This document shows, one piece after another, positions 10,101 to 18,097 of a stretch of DNA of 64,000 nucleotides (its first letter is position 1; the number at the start of each line of letters is the position of its first letter). Under the pieces are notes generated by a model. That model searched no databases. It was not told where the DNA came from and saw nothing but the letters and a program-made list of their open reading frames with translations. Both the position numbers and the translations under genes were made by a program. Where the stretch lies: the NCBI RefSeq assembly GCF_900177705.1, contig NZ_FXBA01000004.1, positions 186,001 through 250,000 of the forward strand. The letters run 5' to 3'. This stretch comes from Fibrobacter sp. UWB15 (GTDB lineage Bacteria > Fibrobacterota > Fibrobacteria > Fibrobacterales > Fibrobacteraceae).

Positions 10101-10943
10101 TTGATAGGTGCGGACTGAACTATCCAAAACGGCTTGATAAGATGTTGCCGCGCTCACCGCACTTAATTCAGGAGTCCATCCATTGATATAATAGTTATAA
10201 CGTTCATTTGAAAAACTATAGTCCCCATAATATGCCGGAATATCCCCTGCAAGGAACTCACCGCTATAAAGCAAAGTTGTTCCTGCATAGAAACTTACCG
10301 TGTATGCAGATTTGTGTAGGCAACGTACATTGGCAATTTCAAGGTATCCCGATGTACCATCATATTCTTGAACTTGCCACATCAATGCAGCCATGTTCTT
10401 TTGTACATCATTGATACTGGCTTCTATTCCCCACCAGTTAATTTCATCTTGATTCAATTCACTCCAATGAATCTTAGCCGTTCTCCAACTTGAGTTTTGG
10501 CCGACCCTTTTTCGATGGAAATTGCTTGCAACATCAATATCGCTTGCCACCTTGAAATAATGTTCCACATTTCCACGGTAATCATAAGCGATTTCGTTAC
10601 AGTTAGACAAATCCTTCGTAGAATTGTCATTAGACAGAGCAGCCTTGATTTCGATGTACGGATCGTAACCTAAGGTACCAGAACCATCCAAAGAGTAATC
10701 CACTCGCAAAGCCTTAGAAGCGCCATCAACGCCCGCATTAGAAACGAACGTTTGTGCCACTGTAGTTTTACCCCCTTCATCAGGGTAAATCAACCATTCG
10801 CCGAATGCAGAATTCAAATCTTCATCTGCGAAGTTGTCGATAACGATAGAATCACCAACCGCAATATCAAGCGGTGTACCTGCAGCCCAAGCAGAAGTGC
10901 CTAAGCCAACGGTCAAAATAGAGCTAAGGATTGCGGTTTTCAT
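4173..10943 (-). CDS. Giant secreted repeat protein with two carbohydrate-binding-like domains
   Basis: 2,256 residues from the ATG at 10943 (GGAGG 7 nt upstream; signal peptide MKTAILSSILTVGLGTSAWA). Order: beta-sandwich domain resembling a carbohydrate-binding module (about 22-208, ending VRCLHK); six InlB-B/Flg_new-type repeats of 65-80 residues with the pattern YxVxFxDxDGxxLxxxxYxYG...FxGWxP; a second binding-like domain (about 668-848, also ending NVRCLHK); fourteen more repeats; a linker of about 250 residues built from PPVVSSSS/PPASSSS units (about 1920-2172); and a C-terminal domain (VFDMIGHEVIAFYEP...GNYMVRVSSKTQTRSARIVVK) like type IX secretion sorting domains. There is no catalytic domain. 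I infer a surface adhesin binding plant polysaccharide. The linker DNA is highly repetitive and prone to length change. Confidence 0.85.
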   Translation of the reverse strand: MKTAILSSILTVGLGTSAWAAGTPLDIAVGDSIVIDNFADEDLNSAFGEWLIYPDEGGKTTVAQTFVSNAGVDGASKALRVDYSLDGSGTLGYDPYIEIKAALSNDNSTKDLSNCNEIAYDYRGNVEHYFKVASDIDVASNFHRKRVGQNSSWRTAKIHWSELNQDEINWWGIEASINDVQKNMAALMWQVQEYDGTSGYLEIANVRCLHKSAYTVSFYAGTTLLYSGEFLAGDIPAYYGDYSFSNERYNYYINGWTPELSAVSAATSYQAVLDSSVRTYQVDFVDDDGDLLMRQNLEYGQVPAYVGMTPEKLPSSRNTYSFKGWGKRSCEEVEREECENYGKGDYCYNWTDYVCSTEYFENLPLVTESVRYVPVYDTTVNMYTVKFADYDGTVLSEKKYAYGTMPEDIVRPANPTRAPKNDTTFSFRGWIPYVSEVTGNVAYVASYNAKTVVDEEEENVELYTVAFVNGSEILQTGEYAWGETPEYTGETPFKDPSANYVYSFYDWQDQEHWYDGIHEVEGHAVYEALFDEEYRKYWIVFLHEDGSVIDSLQYEYGDEIYAYELESRIPIKSQEDGYGYDEDSWTPAFTRVKGRAVYQVSYSYRVRFVDDSGNEINQEWLRKGETPDCKYCEPKKAATSDYIYEFVGWDKEYTPVTDTTTYTAVFMAKPVPAGTMVEIAEGGAWLADDFEDGDDVSKLGTNWYVFDESAAGGTTNVSEISKTVVNVDGGKALQVSYKQNCDYCNGTIGVGLPLASNGTSLDLSQCNAIQYDYRGVSHRFSIGSVYDENDNHLETYLGSSEGWTTATIYRRSFWNGGERTSVVFSHLTQFVWDDLDDEGSLELDNVRCLHKPSYAVKFYDGENLLDSAQFAQGEMPEYNGETDLWSLAYMRGDEQYNYEFAGWSPERAPVNGDVSYQVQFNKSLKTFNICFSIPGSSYGKGYGMYDCQSVEYGKTPVYDGTPTREADESCSQYEFDNWKSACEWVMDSNYGMKEECEKGLFPATEYRSYTATFTCKQEVKYTITFKDDEGNVISSGEYTYGEYVDDPYPEKTSTEQYEYEFTGWEPEFDSWAHEDATYTAQFETHERKYTVRFEDAWGYTVYVDGEYEIEYPYGTSYSEIALPSDEPEKDSDYDTQYEFAGWDLDQTGDGFVRSDMTILPKYNKKYAVRFENYDGSSLTVNDEYVQFYPEGTLLNEIAVPEENPTRESGYSYETGENIEYEFVGWLPAMSSDVALTGPVTVKAAYKSSENKYTVVFKNGDNVLYQYEVSKDSVPVYEGWETPYKYDTEEFTYTWDPEDGWEPELSAVTGPMEYQAKFKETRKQYEVVFVNDDGTELSRKMYDYGATITDAPSQATVLASKSGEYEYSDEWCTMYVWTSYYTYDKETGLPEPVVRRSIDCGDPGLKTVTGNVTYVANILYKVNFYNGDGVLLGSGYSGMPGGMYNYFGTGWYRYGSTIANLMLIPTKTMTVSHTYNWNGKWEPALDTIRGSASYTALFDSTLRQYAVAFEDEDGTVLKEAVYYDYGTPVNSIALPADPKKDPTETVTYTFAGWFLDQVTEDVTYVATYNESPRKYTVTFVDEDETSVIEAADYEYGTLASAIVTPNAPAKSGYKFMGWTPEIADVTQAATYKANYVENNKFVVTWRNEDGSLLAQKTYAEGDMPVFDGETPVKESSAQFDFTFDGWSPAVVAVAKDVEYTATYRSTTRKYYVKFVNYDETLLDSSVYEYGTSVDDIEIPEAPGRASNENYVYTFAGWNPLIGTVVGDVTYKALYGNNKRTYTVTFKREDGSVWRTEPYYYNEVVSLPSYGPTKETPACYYEFDKWVQIVGDGNVVKSDMEYIATNSSECKEQTYYVEFYDPIRDRWYGDSYAYGTKADALDVPEVVMDTTMDDCSFHFTGWNPTIVDVTRDTEYRAVYDYICDEPPVVSSSSEVPEVSSSSEPPVVSSSSSEVPVVSSSSEPPVVSSSSEPPVVSSSSVTPPVSSSSVVPPASSSSVVPPASSSSVPPASSSSEPPVVSSSSEVPVVSSSSEPPVVSSSSVTPPASSSSVVPPASSSSVVPPASSSSEPPVVSSSSVTPPASSSSVVPPASSSSVVPPASSSSVPPASSSSVTPPVSSSSVVPPASSSSVVPPVSSSSEPPASSSSVTPPVSSSSVIPPSSSSAEPPASSSSGGTTSVNVAQSMLKFGYANNLLTVVQSSPAMVRVQVFDMIGHEVIAFYEPVAGSKGFSLARLERGNYMVRVSSKTQTRSARIVVK

Positions 10944-11018
10944 GGTGGACCTCCGGGGTTTAGGTGAATTCCATGTTAAAACAACCTCAATATCAATTGT
11001 GAAAAATCGACATGTAAA

Positions 11019-11026
11019 CAAATATA
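11019..11026 (-). promoter_or_regulatory. TATATTTG -10 box of the adhesin gene
   Basis: Minus strand TATATTTG lies 75 bp upstream of the start codon. This transcript would have a leader with a Shine-Dalgarno sequence, unlike the leaderless cases. Confidence 0.45.
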
Positions 11027-11115
11027 TACCTGGAAATGAGACCCGGCGCTAGAAAAGACGATTTAGCCTAGTCCAAATTGGAATATTTTTATAACATTTC
11101 CGTAAGAAACGAAAG

Positions 11116-11136
11116 AACCCCGGCTAGACCGGGGTT
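11116..11136 (-). terminator. Terminator of the GH5 gene
   Basis: Perfect 8-bp stem AACCCCGG / CCGGGGTT with a 5-nt loop, followed on the minus strand by the T-rich TCTTTCGTTTCTT. Confidence 0.8.
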
Positions 11137-11170
11137 CACGAAATCACTTGTCTTTTTGGACAAAAACGGC

Positions 11171-13657
11171 TTATTTAATCGAAATTCGGCGAATTAGGCT
11201 GTTAGAGCCTGCTCTCACGCGCACGATATAGTTGCCCTGGCGGAGCATGTCGAGGCTGACGGAGCCCTTTACCTGCTTAAAGCTTTCCACCGGGCGCCCC
11301 TGCATGTCGAACACGTCTAGACGGACCATTTCAGCACCCGACACATGGAGCGTGCGGTTTTCCACCGTCAGCAGAACCGGGCTTGTCACAGATGCTGCGG
11401 CAAAGGTCGTCTGTTCGGTTACGGTAAGCTTGATTTCATACTTTTCACCATTGATAGTCAAGGTGTCCGCATACTCGCCAGGCCTAAAGTAGTCCGGCAC
11501 CGTAGTTGCGGAAACGACATACTCATTTCCAGACTGCGCCATGGTCACGAAATGCAAGTGATAAGTATTGCGAACAGCCGTTACCACATTCCGGAACACG
11601 ATTTCTTCAAATTTGCCGTTTGGCACTGCAAACTGTTCTACGCTGCCAACCACCAACACATCGACATTCGAGGAGCTGCTAGATTCTTCAACACTGGAGC
11701 TAGATTCGACACTGCTGCTGGACGATTCCGGTTCAGAGCTAGAAGATTCCGGCACAGAACTGGAGGACGCAACAGAACTGCTTGACGACTTCGGTTGAGA
11801 ACTCGAGGATTCAACAGAGCTGGAGGATTCTTCGCTCGAGCTAGAAATTTCTTCGGAGCTGGAACTAGATTCTACGGAGCTAGAAGACTCTATAGAGCTG
11901 CTGGACTTGGGCGCCACAACCATCACCTTCGCTGTAGCAGAGGCATTATTGTCCGGTCCAAAGATATCCAACTTCAAAGTGTACTCATGGTCACGGAGCG
12001 TTTCCTTGACGGCACCGGCAAGCGTAATCGTCTTCGTAGACTTATCCATCTGCAAGTTAATGGTTCCTTCGGGAAGGCCGCTCGCCACAATAGAATCCAA
12101 ATATTGATAGCGGAATACAATCGGCAAAATGGAGTCGCCGGCGACAACCGTCTGCGTAGCGTTTTCTGCAACGACAACCGTTGTCGTAACAGGCTTATGC
12201 TTGACGGTAATCTTACCCGTTGCAGTCGTATTCGAATCAACTCCGGTCACAGCCACCGTGTAGGTAAACTCATGATCACGCAAGGATTCTTCAGAGGCTC
12301 CCTTAATGGAGTAGGTTCTAGCACTCGTATCAAGTACGCCTGCAAAACCTGTCGGAAGACCGGACAATTTAAGACCAGTCACGTTGTCGTTATAGCGATA
12401 GACAATTGGATTAATGGAATCGCCAGCAATAACGGTCTGGTTTGTATTACCACTAGTGAGTTCAAAAACAGTCACGCGCTTTACACTGGAGCTAGACGGA
12501 ACAGAGCTAGAAGAAGAAACTACGTTGGAGCTCGATGACGCAGGCGTTGCCGCGCAGGCGGTGTATACCTTATTACGAATCGGAGCAAATACATTCTCGT
12601 TCACCCATTTACCGCTTTCCGAATAATTCCAAGCGCCACCACTAAAATAGGAAGCAGTTTCATTCTTATTCGATACAGACCAGTTTGCACCCGACAACTG
12701 ATTTTTGGTCATCCACTGATACCAAACACTGCTATAATCTTTGTTAAAGCCACCATCGCCGCTCGGCGCAGAATTACCCCATTCGGTCACGAAGACAGAA
12801 AGTCCGCCTTGCATCGCCTTTTCGGCTCTAGCACCCTGGTCATCAGTCTTGTGACGATACGGGTCATCACCCGCATAGTAGTGGAACGAATATGCCACAT
12901 TCGCATCATTGAGCGGTTCAACAAGAGCAGCATTGGTATACTGATCATAGTATGGAGTTCCCACCACAATCAGGTTGTCGGAATAAGTGCGAATTGTTTT
13001 GATAATCGTTTTTGCATACGGAGCAATTTTTTCTTTCCAGTAGTTTTGTGCTCCGCTCAAATCAAACCAGGCGTCAGAACAATTGTTCTTGGGTTCATTA
13101 TAAATTTCAAAAATCACATTGTCGTAGCCGCCCCATTTTTGAGCCATATAGCTAAAGAACGACTGTGCATCACTCGTAATCTGTTCTGCACAATGACTAT
13201 GGAAATCGATAATCACATAGATGTCGTTTTTAATGGCAGCCGTCACCACCGAATCCATCAAGTTCCTATGGAAATCCGTATTCGTAAAATAGTTCCCGTT
13301 CCCATTTTTCCAGTCGCCATCAACACCGACAGGACCACGAATCAATTGGATGTTTTGTTTTTCTACAAGTCCTGAGATCGTTTTTCCGTTCCAATAATCC
13401 GGTCCTTCGTCACCTTTAGCCATACTCCAGAAAAGGCTCATGCCCTGCACGGCAACTTCGTTACCGGCAGTCACGCCCTTACAGCTGCCATAGATACGTC
13501 CGTAGTTCTGAGAGTTTTTACCGGTCATCAGCTGACCGTACTGGCTGACGGGACCCACGCGGGTGGGTGTGATATCCGCAGCACCGAACGCCGTAGAAAC
13601 TAAACCGAAGGCGAGAACGCCCAAACCAAATATCTTTGCACTAAAATGAATTGCCAT
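11171..13657 (-). CDS. Secreted GH5 endoglucanase with sorting domain
   Basis: 828 residues. Signal peptide 1-25. GH5 catalytic domain about 26-370: acid/base Glu in VIFEIYNEPKN (about residue 188), nucleophile Glu in VFVTEWGNS (about 292), plus IIDFHSH and SFHYYAG strands usual for cellulases of the GH5_2 type. A short poly-Ser linker follows, then two related beta-rich repeats (each with QTVxAGDSIxPIVxRY and ESLRDHEFTYT/ETLRDHEYTLK), a long Ser/Glu linker (about 590-655), a further small domain, and a C-terminal type IX-like sorting domain ending GNYIVRVRAGSNSLIRRISIK. It should hydrolyse beta-1,4-glucan at the cell surface or outside. AGAGGAT precedes the ATG. It is transcribed singly between its own promoter and terminator. 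Confidence 0.92.
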   Translation of the reverse strand: MAIHFSAKIFGLGVLAFGLVSTAFGAADITPTRVGPVSQYGQLMTGKNSQNYGRIYGSCKGVTAGNEVAVQGMSLFWSMAKGDEGPDYWNGKTISGLVEKQNIQLIRGPVGVDGDWKNGNGNYFTNTDFHRNLMDSVVTAAIKNDIYVIIDFHSHCAEQITSDAQSFFSYMAQKWGGYDNVIFEIYNEPKNNCSDAWFDLSGAQNYWKEKIAPYAKTIIKTIRTYSDNLIVVGTPYYDQYTNAALVEPLNDANVAYSFHYYAGDDPYRHKTDDQGARAEKAMQGGLSVFVTEWGNSAPSGDGGFNKDYSSVWYQWMTKNQLSGANWSVSNKNETASYFSGGAWNYSESGKWVNENVFAPIRNKVYTACAATPASSSSNVVSSSSSVPSSSSVKRVTVFELTSGNTNQTVIAGDSINPIVYRYNDNVTGLKLSGLPTGFAGVLDTSARTYSIKGASEESLRDHEFTYTVAVTGVDSNTTATGKITVKHKPVTTTVVVAENATQTVVAGDSILPIVFRYQYLDSIVASGLPEGTINLQMDKSTKTITLAGAVKETLRDHEYTLKLDIFGPDNNASATAKVMVVAPKSSSSIESSSSVESSSSSEEISSSSEESSSSVESSSSQPKSSSSSVASSSSVPESSSSEPESSSSSVESSSSVEESSSSSNVDVLVVGSVEQFAVPNGKFEEIVFRNVVTAVRNTYHLHFVTMAQSGNEYVVSATTVPDYFRPGEYADTLTINGEKYEIKLTVTEQTTFAAASVTSPVLLTVENRTLHVSGAEMVRLDVFDMQGRPVESFKQVKGSVSLDMLRQGNYIVRVRAGSNSLIRRISIK

Positions 13658-13686
13658 ATATCCTCTGATACACCAATTTTCGCAAC

Positions 13687-13694
13687 CAAATTTA
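13687..13694 (-). promoter_or_regulatory. TAAATTTG -10 box of the GH5 gene
   Basis: Minus strand TAAATTTG, 29 bp before the start codon at 13657, leaving room for the AGAGGAT ribosome site. Confidence 0.5.
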
Positions 13695-13785
13695 GATTAT
13701 TAGGCCTTATTTTACACGTGATTTGAAGCACATAAGTTATTGATAATGTTTACATGAGTAGACAAGTTTTTAGCCGCGGAGGGCA

Positions 13786-13819
13786 TAAGAAAAAAAGAAG
13801 CCCGGCTTTTAAGCCAGGC
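13786..13819 (-). terminator. Terminator of the 13849-14286 gene
   Basis: Minus strand stem GCCTGGCTT / AAGCCGGGC (one wobble pair), loop AA, followed by TTCTTTTTTTCTT. Confidence 0.85.
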
Positions 13820-13848
13820 AACTAAACTGCGAGATGTCGCGAAACGAA

Positions 13849-14286
13849 TTAGTTTTCGTTGTTGTGCATTTCCATCTGTTCGCGGTCCATCGTGTGCTGC
13901 AAGTATTCCTTGAAGTCACGGTCGATGTTCACACCGTCGAGGTCGAGGTCGTCGTTTTCCAACACGAACACGGCGCTCGGGTTATCGAGCCAGCCGACCA
14001 CGTCCACCTGATCGAGTTTCATGGACTTGTCGCCTGCAGCCTGGGCAACGTATTCAATCTTGGACTTCTGAACCCAACCCTGTCCGCAAGGACCCTTCAC
14101 GAGCACTTCCGTTTCGCCGTCCTTAAGGATCGTCAGTTCGTCATTGAAGCCTGCGGTACAAACAACGGAACCACCATCTTTTTCCTTGGTCAGGTCCACG
14201 TCACCCAGCTTAGATTTGACCTTCTTGCCAGCAGCGAAAGAAACGCTAACCATGAGAGCAAGAGCAATTAAAAGCACCTTTTTCAT
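13849..14286 (-). CDS. Small secreted protein of unknown function
   Basis: 145 residues with a signal peptide (MKKVLLIALALMVSVSFAAG). The mature part contains two Cys (SVVCTAG, KGPCGQGW) that could pair, and a region KDGETEVLVKGPCGQGWVQKSKIEYV that looks like a small SH3-like beta barrel. The C-terminal tail is acidic and rich in Asp, Met and Asn (DDLDLDGVNID...REQMEMHNNEN). No family name recognised. It has its own promoter-like box (TATATTCG at 14329-14336) and a strong terminator, and is divergent from mltG. Probably periplasmic. Confidence 0.8.
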   Translation of the reverse strand: MKKVLLIALALMVSVSFAAGKKVKSKLGDVDLTKEKDGGSVVCTAGFNDELTILKDGETEVLVKGPCGQGWVQKSKIEYVAQAAGDKSMKLDQVDVVGWLDNPSAVFVLENDDLDLDGVNIDRDFKEYLQHTMDREQMEMHNNEN

Positions 14287-14328
14287 ATCTTTCCTCAGAA
14301 ACAGGTTAAAAACTTGACAATGCAGATA

Positions 14329-14336
14329 CGAATATA
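14329..14336 (-). promoter_or_regulatory. TATATTCG -10-like box
   Basis: Minus strand TATATTCG, 42 bp upstream of the small secreted protein gene; a variant of the TAnnTTTG box. Confidence 0.4.
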
Positions 14337-14383
14337 CCTTTTATTTTTGACTTTCGTCACAATTTCTTTTAAATTTTTGCGAT

Positions 14384-15391
14384 ATGAAGAAGATTTTACT
14401 TATTTTGGCCATCATTTTGGCACTTTTGGGCACCTTTTTGACCGTAAACCTCAAGTCGAGGATGGGCGAAAAGGCCCAAAACGGTCAAACCGTGCTCCTG
14501 GAAGTCCCCAAAGGAAGTTCTCCCGCTAAAATTTTCCAGATTCTAAAACAAAATGGAATTTGGAGCGACGACCTCGCCTTCCGGTTGACCATGAAGAGAT
14601 TGAACCCGAGCCTCAAGGCCGGATGGTTCGAAATTCCCGCCGGGCTCACACTGCCACAAGTTCTGGACATTATCGCAAGCGGCAAGGTCGCCGTGCGACG
14701 CGTGACCATCCCCGAAGGTCGAGCCTCCTGGGAAATCCCCGACTACCTCAAGAAGGCTTATCCGAACCTGGACGAGAACCGCTGGAACAAGCTCGTCCAA
14801 GACCCGAAGTTCGCCCGCAGTCTCGGAGTCGAGGCCAACTCCCTGGAAGGCTACCTGCTCCCCGACACCTACCCCTTCCCGATTGACGCCGACGAAGAGA
14901 CAATCCTCAAACACATGGTAGCAGCAAACCTCAAGGTCCGCGACGAAATGGAAAAGCGCCCGGGCTCCATGTGGAAGACTCTCGGCAACTGGCACAAGGT
15001 GCTCACGCTTGCAAGCGTGGTCGAAGAAGAAACCGGCATTCCCGAAGAACGCCCGCTGATTGCAGGCGTATTCCATAACAGGCTCCGCATAGGCATGCCG
15101 CTCGGGGCAGACCCCACGGTGCGGTTCATTTTCAAGAACTTGACCGGCCCTATTTACAAGAGCCAGTTGAACAGCAACAGCCCCTACAACACCCGCAAGT
15201 TCAAGGGACTCATGCCAGGCCCGATTTCTAACCCAGGACGCAAGGCGATCGAAGCGGCACTCTTTCCGGCCAAGACAGAAGCCCTGTATTTTGTCGCTAA
15301 AGACGACGGTTCCATGACACATTTCTTTAGCTCCAATTTGGCCGACCACAACAAGTACAAGGACGTCGCCGCCAAGAACCGCGGAGAATAA
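14384..15391 (+). CDS. mltG: Endolytic peptidoglycan transglycosylase MltG
   Basis: 335 residues. One N-terminal membrane helix (residues 4-22) anchors a YceG/MltG domain: a LysM-like subdomain (VLLEVPKGSSPAKIFQILKQNGI) then the catalytic region with the conserved Glu in LASVVEEETGIPEERPLIAGVFHNRL and the later NSPYNTRKFKGLMPGPISNPG. MltG cuts nascent glycan strands in the inner membrane and ends their elongation. Length is normal. No Shine-Dalgarno sequence: TAAATTTT at 14370-14377 ends 6 nt before the ATG, so the message may be leaderless. A terminator follows. Confidence 0.95.
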   Translation: MKKILLILAIILALLGTFLTVNLKSRMGEKAQNGQTVLLEVPKGSSPAKIFQILKQNGIWSDDLAFRLTMKRLNPSLKAGWFEIPAGLTLPQVLDIIASGKVAVRRVTIPEGRASWEIPDYLKKAYPNLDENRWNKLVQDPKFARSLGVEANSLEGYLLPDTYPFPIDADEETILKHMVAANLKVRDEMEKRPGSMWKTLGNWHKVLTLASVVEEETGIPEERPLIAGVFHNRLRIGMPLGADPTVRFIFKNLTGPIYKSQLNSNSPYNTRKFKGLMPGPISNPGRKAIEAALFPAKTEALYFVAKDDGSMTHFFSSNLADHNKYKDVAAKNRGE

Positions 15392-15438
15392 GTCAAAACA
15401 TTCTAACTCATTGATAGTTGCAGAATTACAAAAGCAGC

Positions 15439-15469
15439 AGGTCTCTTGAAAAAAGAGGCCTTTCTTTTT
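15439..15469 (+). terminator. Terminator of mltG
   Basis: Stem AGGTCTCTT / AAGAGGCCT with one wobble pair and a 5-nt loop, followed by TTCTTTTT. Confidence 0.85.
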
Positions 15470-15629
15470 GCTCCATAAGTGGCCTAAAGGAAAGCAAAAT
15501 ATAGTCCGCCAAATCCCTTTGGGAGCACCCCCTTATTTTCTATATTGGTGTTCAAACAAAAATCAACAAAAAGAAAGACTCGGCTGTCTGAATTTATGGC
15601 GTTGGCCAGCCGAGCAAAGAAGGAAAATC

Positions 15630-17888
15630 ATGAGCGAAGCATGGAATGGCTTTGAGGGCGGACTCTGGCAAGAAGAAATCAACGTCCGCGACTTTATTCA
15701 ACGCAACTATACCGCTTACGAAGGCGGCAAGGAATTTTTGGCTGGTCCGACAGACGCCACCGAAAAGCTCTGGGGTGAACTCCAGAAGCTGCAGGCCGAA
15801 GAACGCAAGAAGGGCGGCGTGCTCGATATGGACACCGATATCGTTTCGAGCATCACAAGCCATAAGCCCGGCTACATCAACGAAGGCCTCAAGGACCTGG
15901 AAAAGGTCGTGGGTCTGCAGACCGACAAGCCGCTGAAGCGCGCCTTCATGCCGTTCGGCGGCATCAAGATGGCCGAAGAATCCTGCAAGCAGTACGGCTA
16001 CGAGCCGAGCGCCGAACTCCACAAGATCTTTACCGACTACCACAAGACCCACAACCAGGCCGTGTTCGACTGCTACACGCCTGAAATCCGCGCCGTCCGC
16101 AAGGCCCACTTGCTGACCGGTCTTCCGGACACCTACGGCCGTGGCCGTATCGTGGGTGACTACCGCCGCGTAGCCCTTTACGGTATCGACTACATCATCC
16201 AGCAGAAGCAGAACGACCTCGCCCACGTGGGTGACGGCACCATGACCGACGACGTGATTCGCCTGCGCGAAGAAGTCGCCGAACAGATCAAGGCCCTCAA
16301 GGCCATGAAGGTGATGGCCGCAAGCTACGGTTTCGACATTTCGAAGCCGGCTACCAACGCAAAGGAAGCCTTCCAGTGGCTCTACTTCGGCTACCTCTCT
16401 GCCATCAAGACGCAGAACGGCGCCGCCATGAGCGTGGGCCGTATTTCGACCTTCCTCGACATTTATATCGAACGCGACCTCAAGAACGGCGTGCTCACTG
16501 AAAGCGAAGCCCAGGAACTCGTGGACCACATGGTCATGAAGTTCCGCATGGTCAAGTTCGCCCGTATCGAATCTTACAACCAGCTCTTCAGCGGCGACCC
16601 GGTGTGGGCCACCCTCGAAGTCGGCGGTATGGGCCAGGACGGTCGCCCGATGGTCACCAAGAACGACTTCCGTTTCTTGCACACTCTCGAAAACATGGGC
16701 CCGTCTCCGGAACCCAACCTCACCGTCCTCTACACCAAGCGCCTCCCTGAAAACTTCAAGGAATACGCCGCCTACATCTCTGTGACGACCAGCTCGATCC
16801 AGTACGAAAACGACGACGTGATGCGCCCGGTCTGGGGTGACGACTACAGCATTTGCTGCTGCGTTTCTGCAACGCAGACTGGTAAGGAAATGCAGTTCTT
16901 CGGCGCCCGCGCAAACCTCGCGAAGGCTCTCCTCTACGCCATCAACGGCGGCAAGGACGAAGAAGGCGGCCTGGTGCCCGGCATGCAGATTGGTCCGGAA
17001 CTTGCCCCGATTACCGGCGACGTGCTGAACTACGACGAAGTGATGCACAAGTACGACATCATGCTCGAATGGCTCGCAGGTATCTACGTGAACACGCTGA
17101 ACCTGATCCACTACATGCACGACAAGTACTACTACGAAGCTGCTGAACTCGCCCTCATCGATACCGACGTGCGTCGCACATTTGCAACGGGTATCGCAGG
17201 ATTCAGCCACGTGGTCGACAGCCTTTGCGCCATCAAGTACGCCAAGGTTTCCGTGGTCCGCGGCGAAAACGGCCTCGTGAAGGACTTCAAGATCGAAGGC
17301 GACTTCCCCAAATACGGCAACGACGACGACCGCGCCGACGAAATCGCCGTCTGGCTCCTCAAGGAATTCATCGCGAAGATTAAGAAGCACCACACCTACC
17401 GCGGTGCCGAACCGACCACGTCGATTCTTACGATTACCAGTAACGTTGTTTACGGCAAGGCCACCGGTGCCCTCCCCGACGGCCGCCCGGCTCACGCCCC
17501 GTTCGCTCCCGGTGCAAACCCGAGCTACGGCGCCGAAAAGAACGGTCTCTTGGCCTCGCTCAACTCTGTCGCCAAGCTCCCGTACGAATACGCGCTCGAC
17601 GGCATCAGCAACACGCAGACCATCAGCCCGAACGCTCTCGGCCACAGCGACGATGAACGCGCCCAGAAGCTCGTGACCGTCATGGACGGTTACTTCGCCC
17701 AGGGCGCCCACCACCTGAACGTGAACGTGTTCGGCGTGGAAAAGCTGCTCGACGCCCAGGCGCACCCGGAAAAGCCCGAATACGCGAACTTTACCATCCG
17801 CGTTTCCGGCTACGCTGTCAAGTTCCTCTCGCTCACGAAGGAACAGCAGGACGACGTCATCAGCCGCACCTGCCACGGCGTGCTCTAA
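15630..17888 (+). CDS. pflB: Formate C-acetyltransferase (pyruvate formate-lyase)
   Basis: 752 residues from the ATG at 15630 (AAGGAAAATC just upstream); a longer open frame upstream has no ribosome site. Glycyl radical enzyme converting pyruvate and CoA to acetyl-CoA and formate in mixed-acid fermentation. Active-site cysteines lie in [11 protein letters not shown], where three cysteines stand in a row instead of the usual two. The glycyl radical site is RVSGYAVKF near the C terminus. Strong bias to C-ending codons points to high expression. The activase gene pflA is 1.4 kb downstream on the same strand but separated by an opposite-strand GH16 gene, so they are separate transcripts. Confidence 0.97.
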   Translation: MSEAWNGFEGGLWQEEINVRDFIQRNYTAYEGGKEFLAGPTDATEKLWGELQKLQAEERKKGGVLDMDTDIVSSITSHKPGYINEGLKDLEKVVGLQTDKPLKRAFMPFGGIKMAEESCKQYGYEPSAELHKIFTDYHKTHNQAVFDCYTPEIRAVRKAHLLTGLPDTYGRGRIVGDYRRVALYGIDYIIQQKQNDLAHVGDGTMTDDVIRLREEVAEQIKALKAMKVMAASYGFDISKPATNAKEAFQWLYFGYLSAIKTQNGAAMSVGRISTFLDIYIERDLKNGVLTESEAQELVDHMVMKFRMVKFARIESYNQLFSGDPVWATLEVGGMGQDGRPMVTKNDFRFLHTLENMGPSPEPNLTVLYTKRLPENFKEYAAYISVTTSSIQYENDDVMRPVWGDDYSICCCVSATQTGKEMQFFGARANLAKALLYAINGGKDEEGGLVPGMQIGPELAPITGDVLNYDEVMHKYDIMLEWLAGIYVNTLNLIHYMHDKYYYEAAELALIDTDVRRTFATGIAGFSHVVDSLCAIKYAKVSVVRGENGLVKDFKIEGDFPKYGNDDDRADEIAVWLLKEFIAKIKKHHTYRGAEPTTSILTITSNVVYGKATGALPDGRPAHAPFAPGANPSYGAEKNGLLASLNSVAKLPYEYALDGISNTQTISPNALGHSDDERAQKLVTVMDGYFAQGAHHLNVNVFGVEKLLDAQAHPEKPEYANFTIRVSGYAVKFLSLTKEQQDDVISRTCHGVL

Positions 17889-17947
17889 AAGACCGGACTG
17901 GCTAAAACCAACAGAATCCTTACTCTGAAGCCAGTCCTCTCGCAACC

Positions 17948-17974
17948 GCCCCCGGTTAACACCCGGGGGCTTTG
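17948..17974 (+). terminator. Terminator of pflB
   Basis: 8-bp GC stem GCCCCCGG / CCGGGGGC, 7-nt loop, then TTTG. Confidence 0.7.
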
Positions 17975-18010
17975 TTGCTCACGGAATACCGCTCATTTAA
18001 AGCATATGAA

Positions 18011-18048
18011 AAAACGCCTCGGAAGTAAACTTCCGGGGCGTTTTGCTT
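18011..18048. terminator. Bidirectional terminator between pflB and the GH16 gene
   Basis: 15-bp stem (AAAACGCCTCGGAAG / CTTCCGGGGCGTTTT, one wobble) with a 4-nt loop and A/T runs on each side. It lies between the convergent pflB and GH16 genes and can serve both. Confidence 0.88.
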
Positions 18049-18097
18049 TTATGGAGGAGAACAATAATGAAAATCGTTTGCGGTTCTAGATTCTAGA

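Noticed and set aside
12169-12190. ACGACAACCGTTGTCGT palindrome resembling the WYL-type operator
   Set aside because: It lies inside the GH5 coding region, lacks the TAATT centre and the -10 box, and is explained by the codons for Thr-Thr-Val-Val-Val.
15594-17945. 783-codon open frame opposite pflB
   Set aside because: Antisense frame created by the strong codon bias of pflB; the pflB frame has every conserved motif and the antisense has none.
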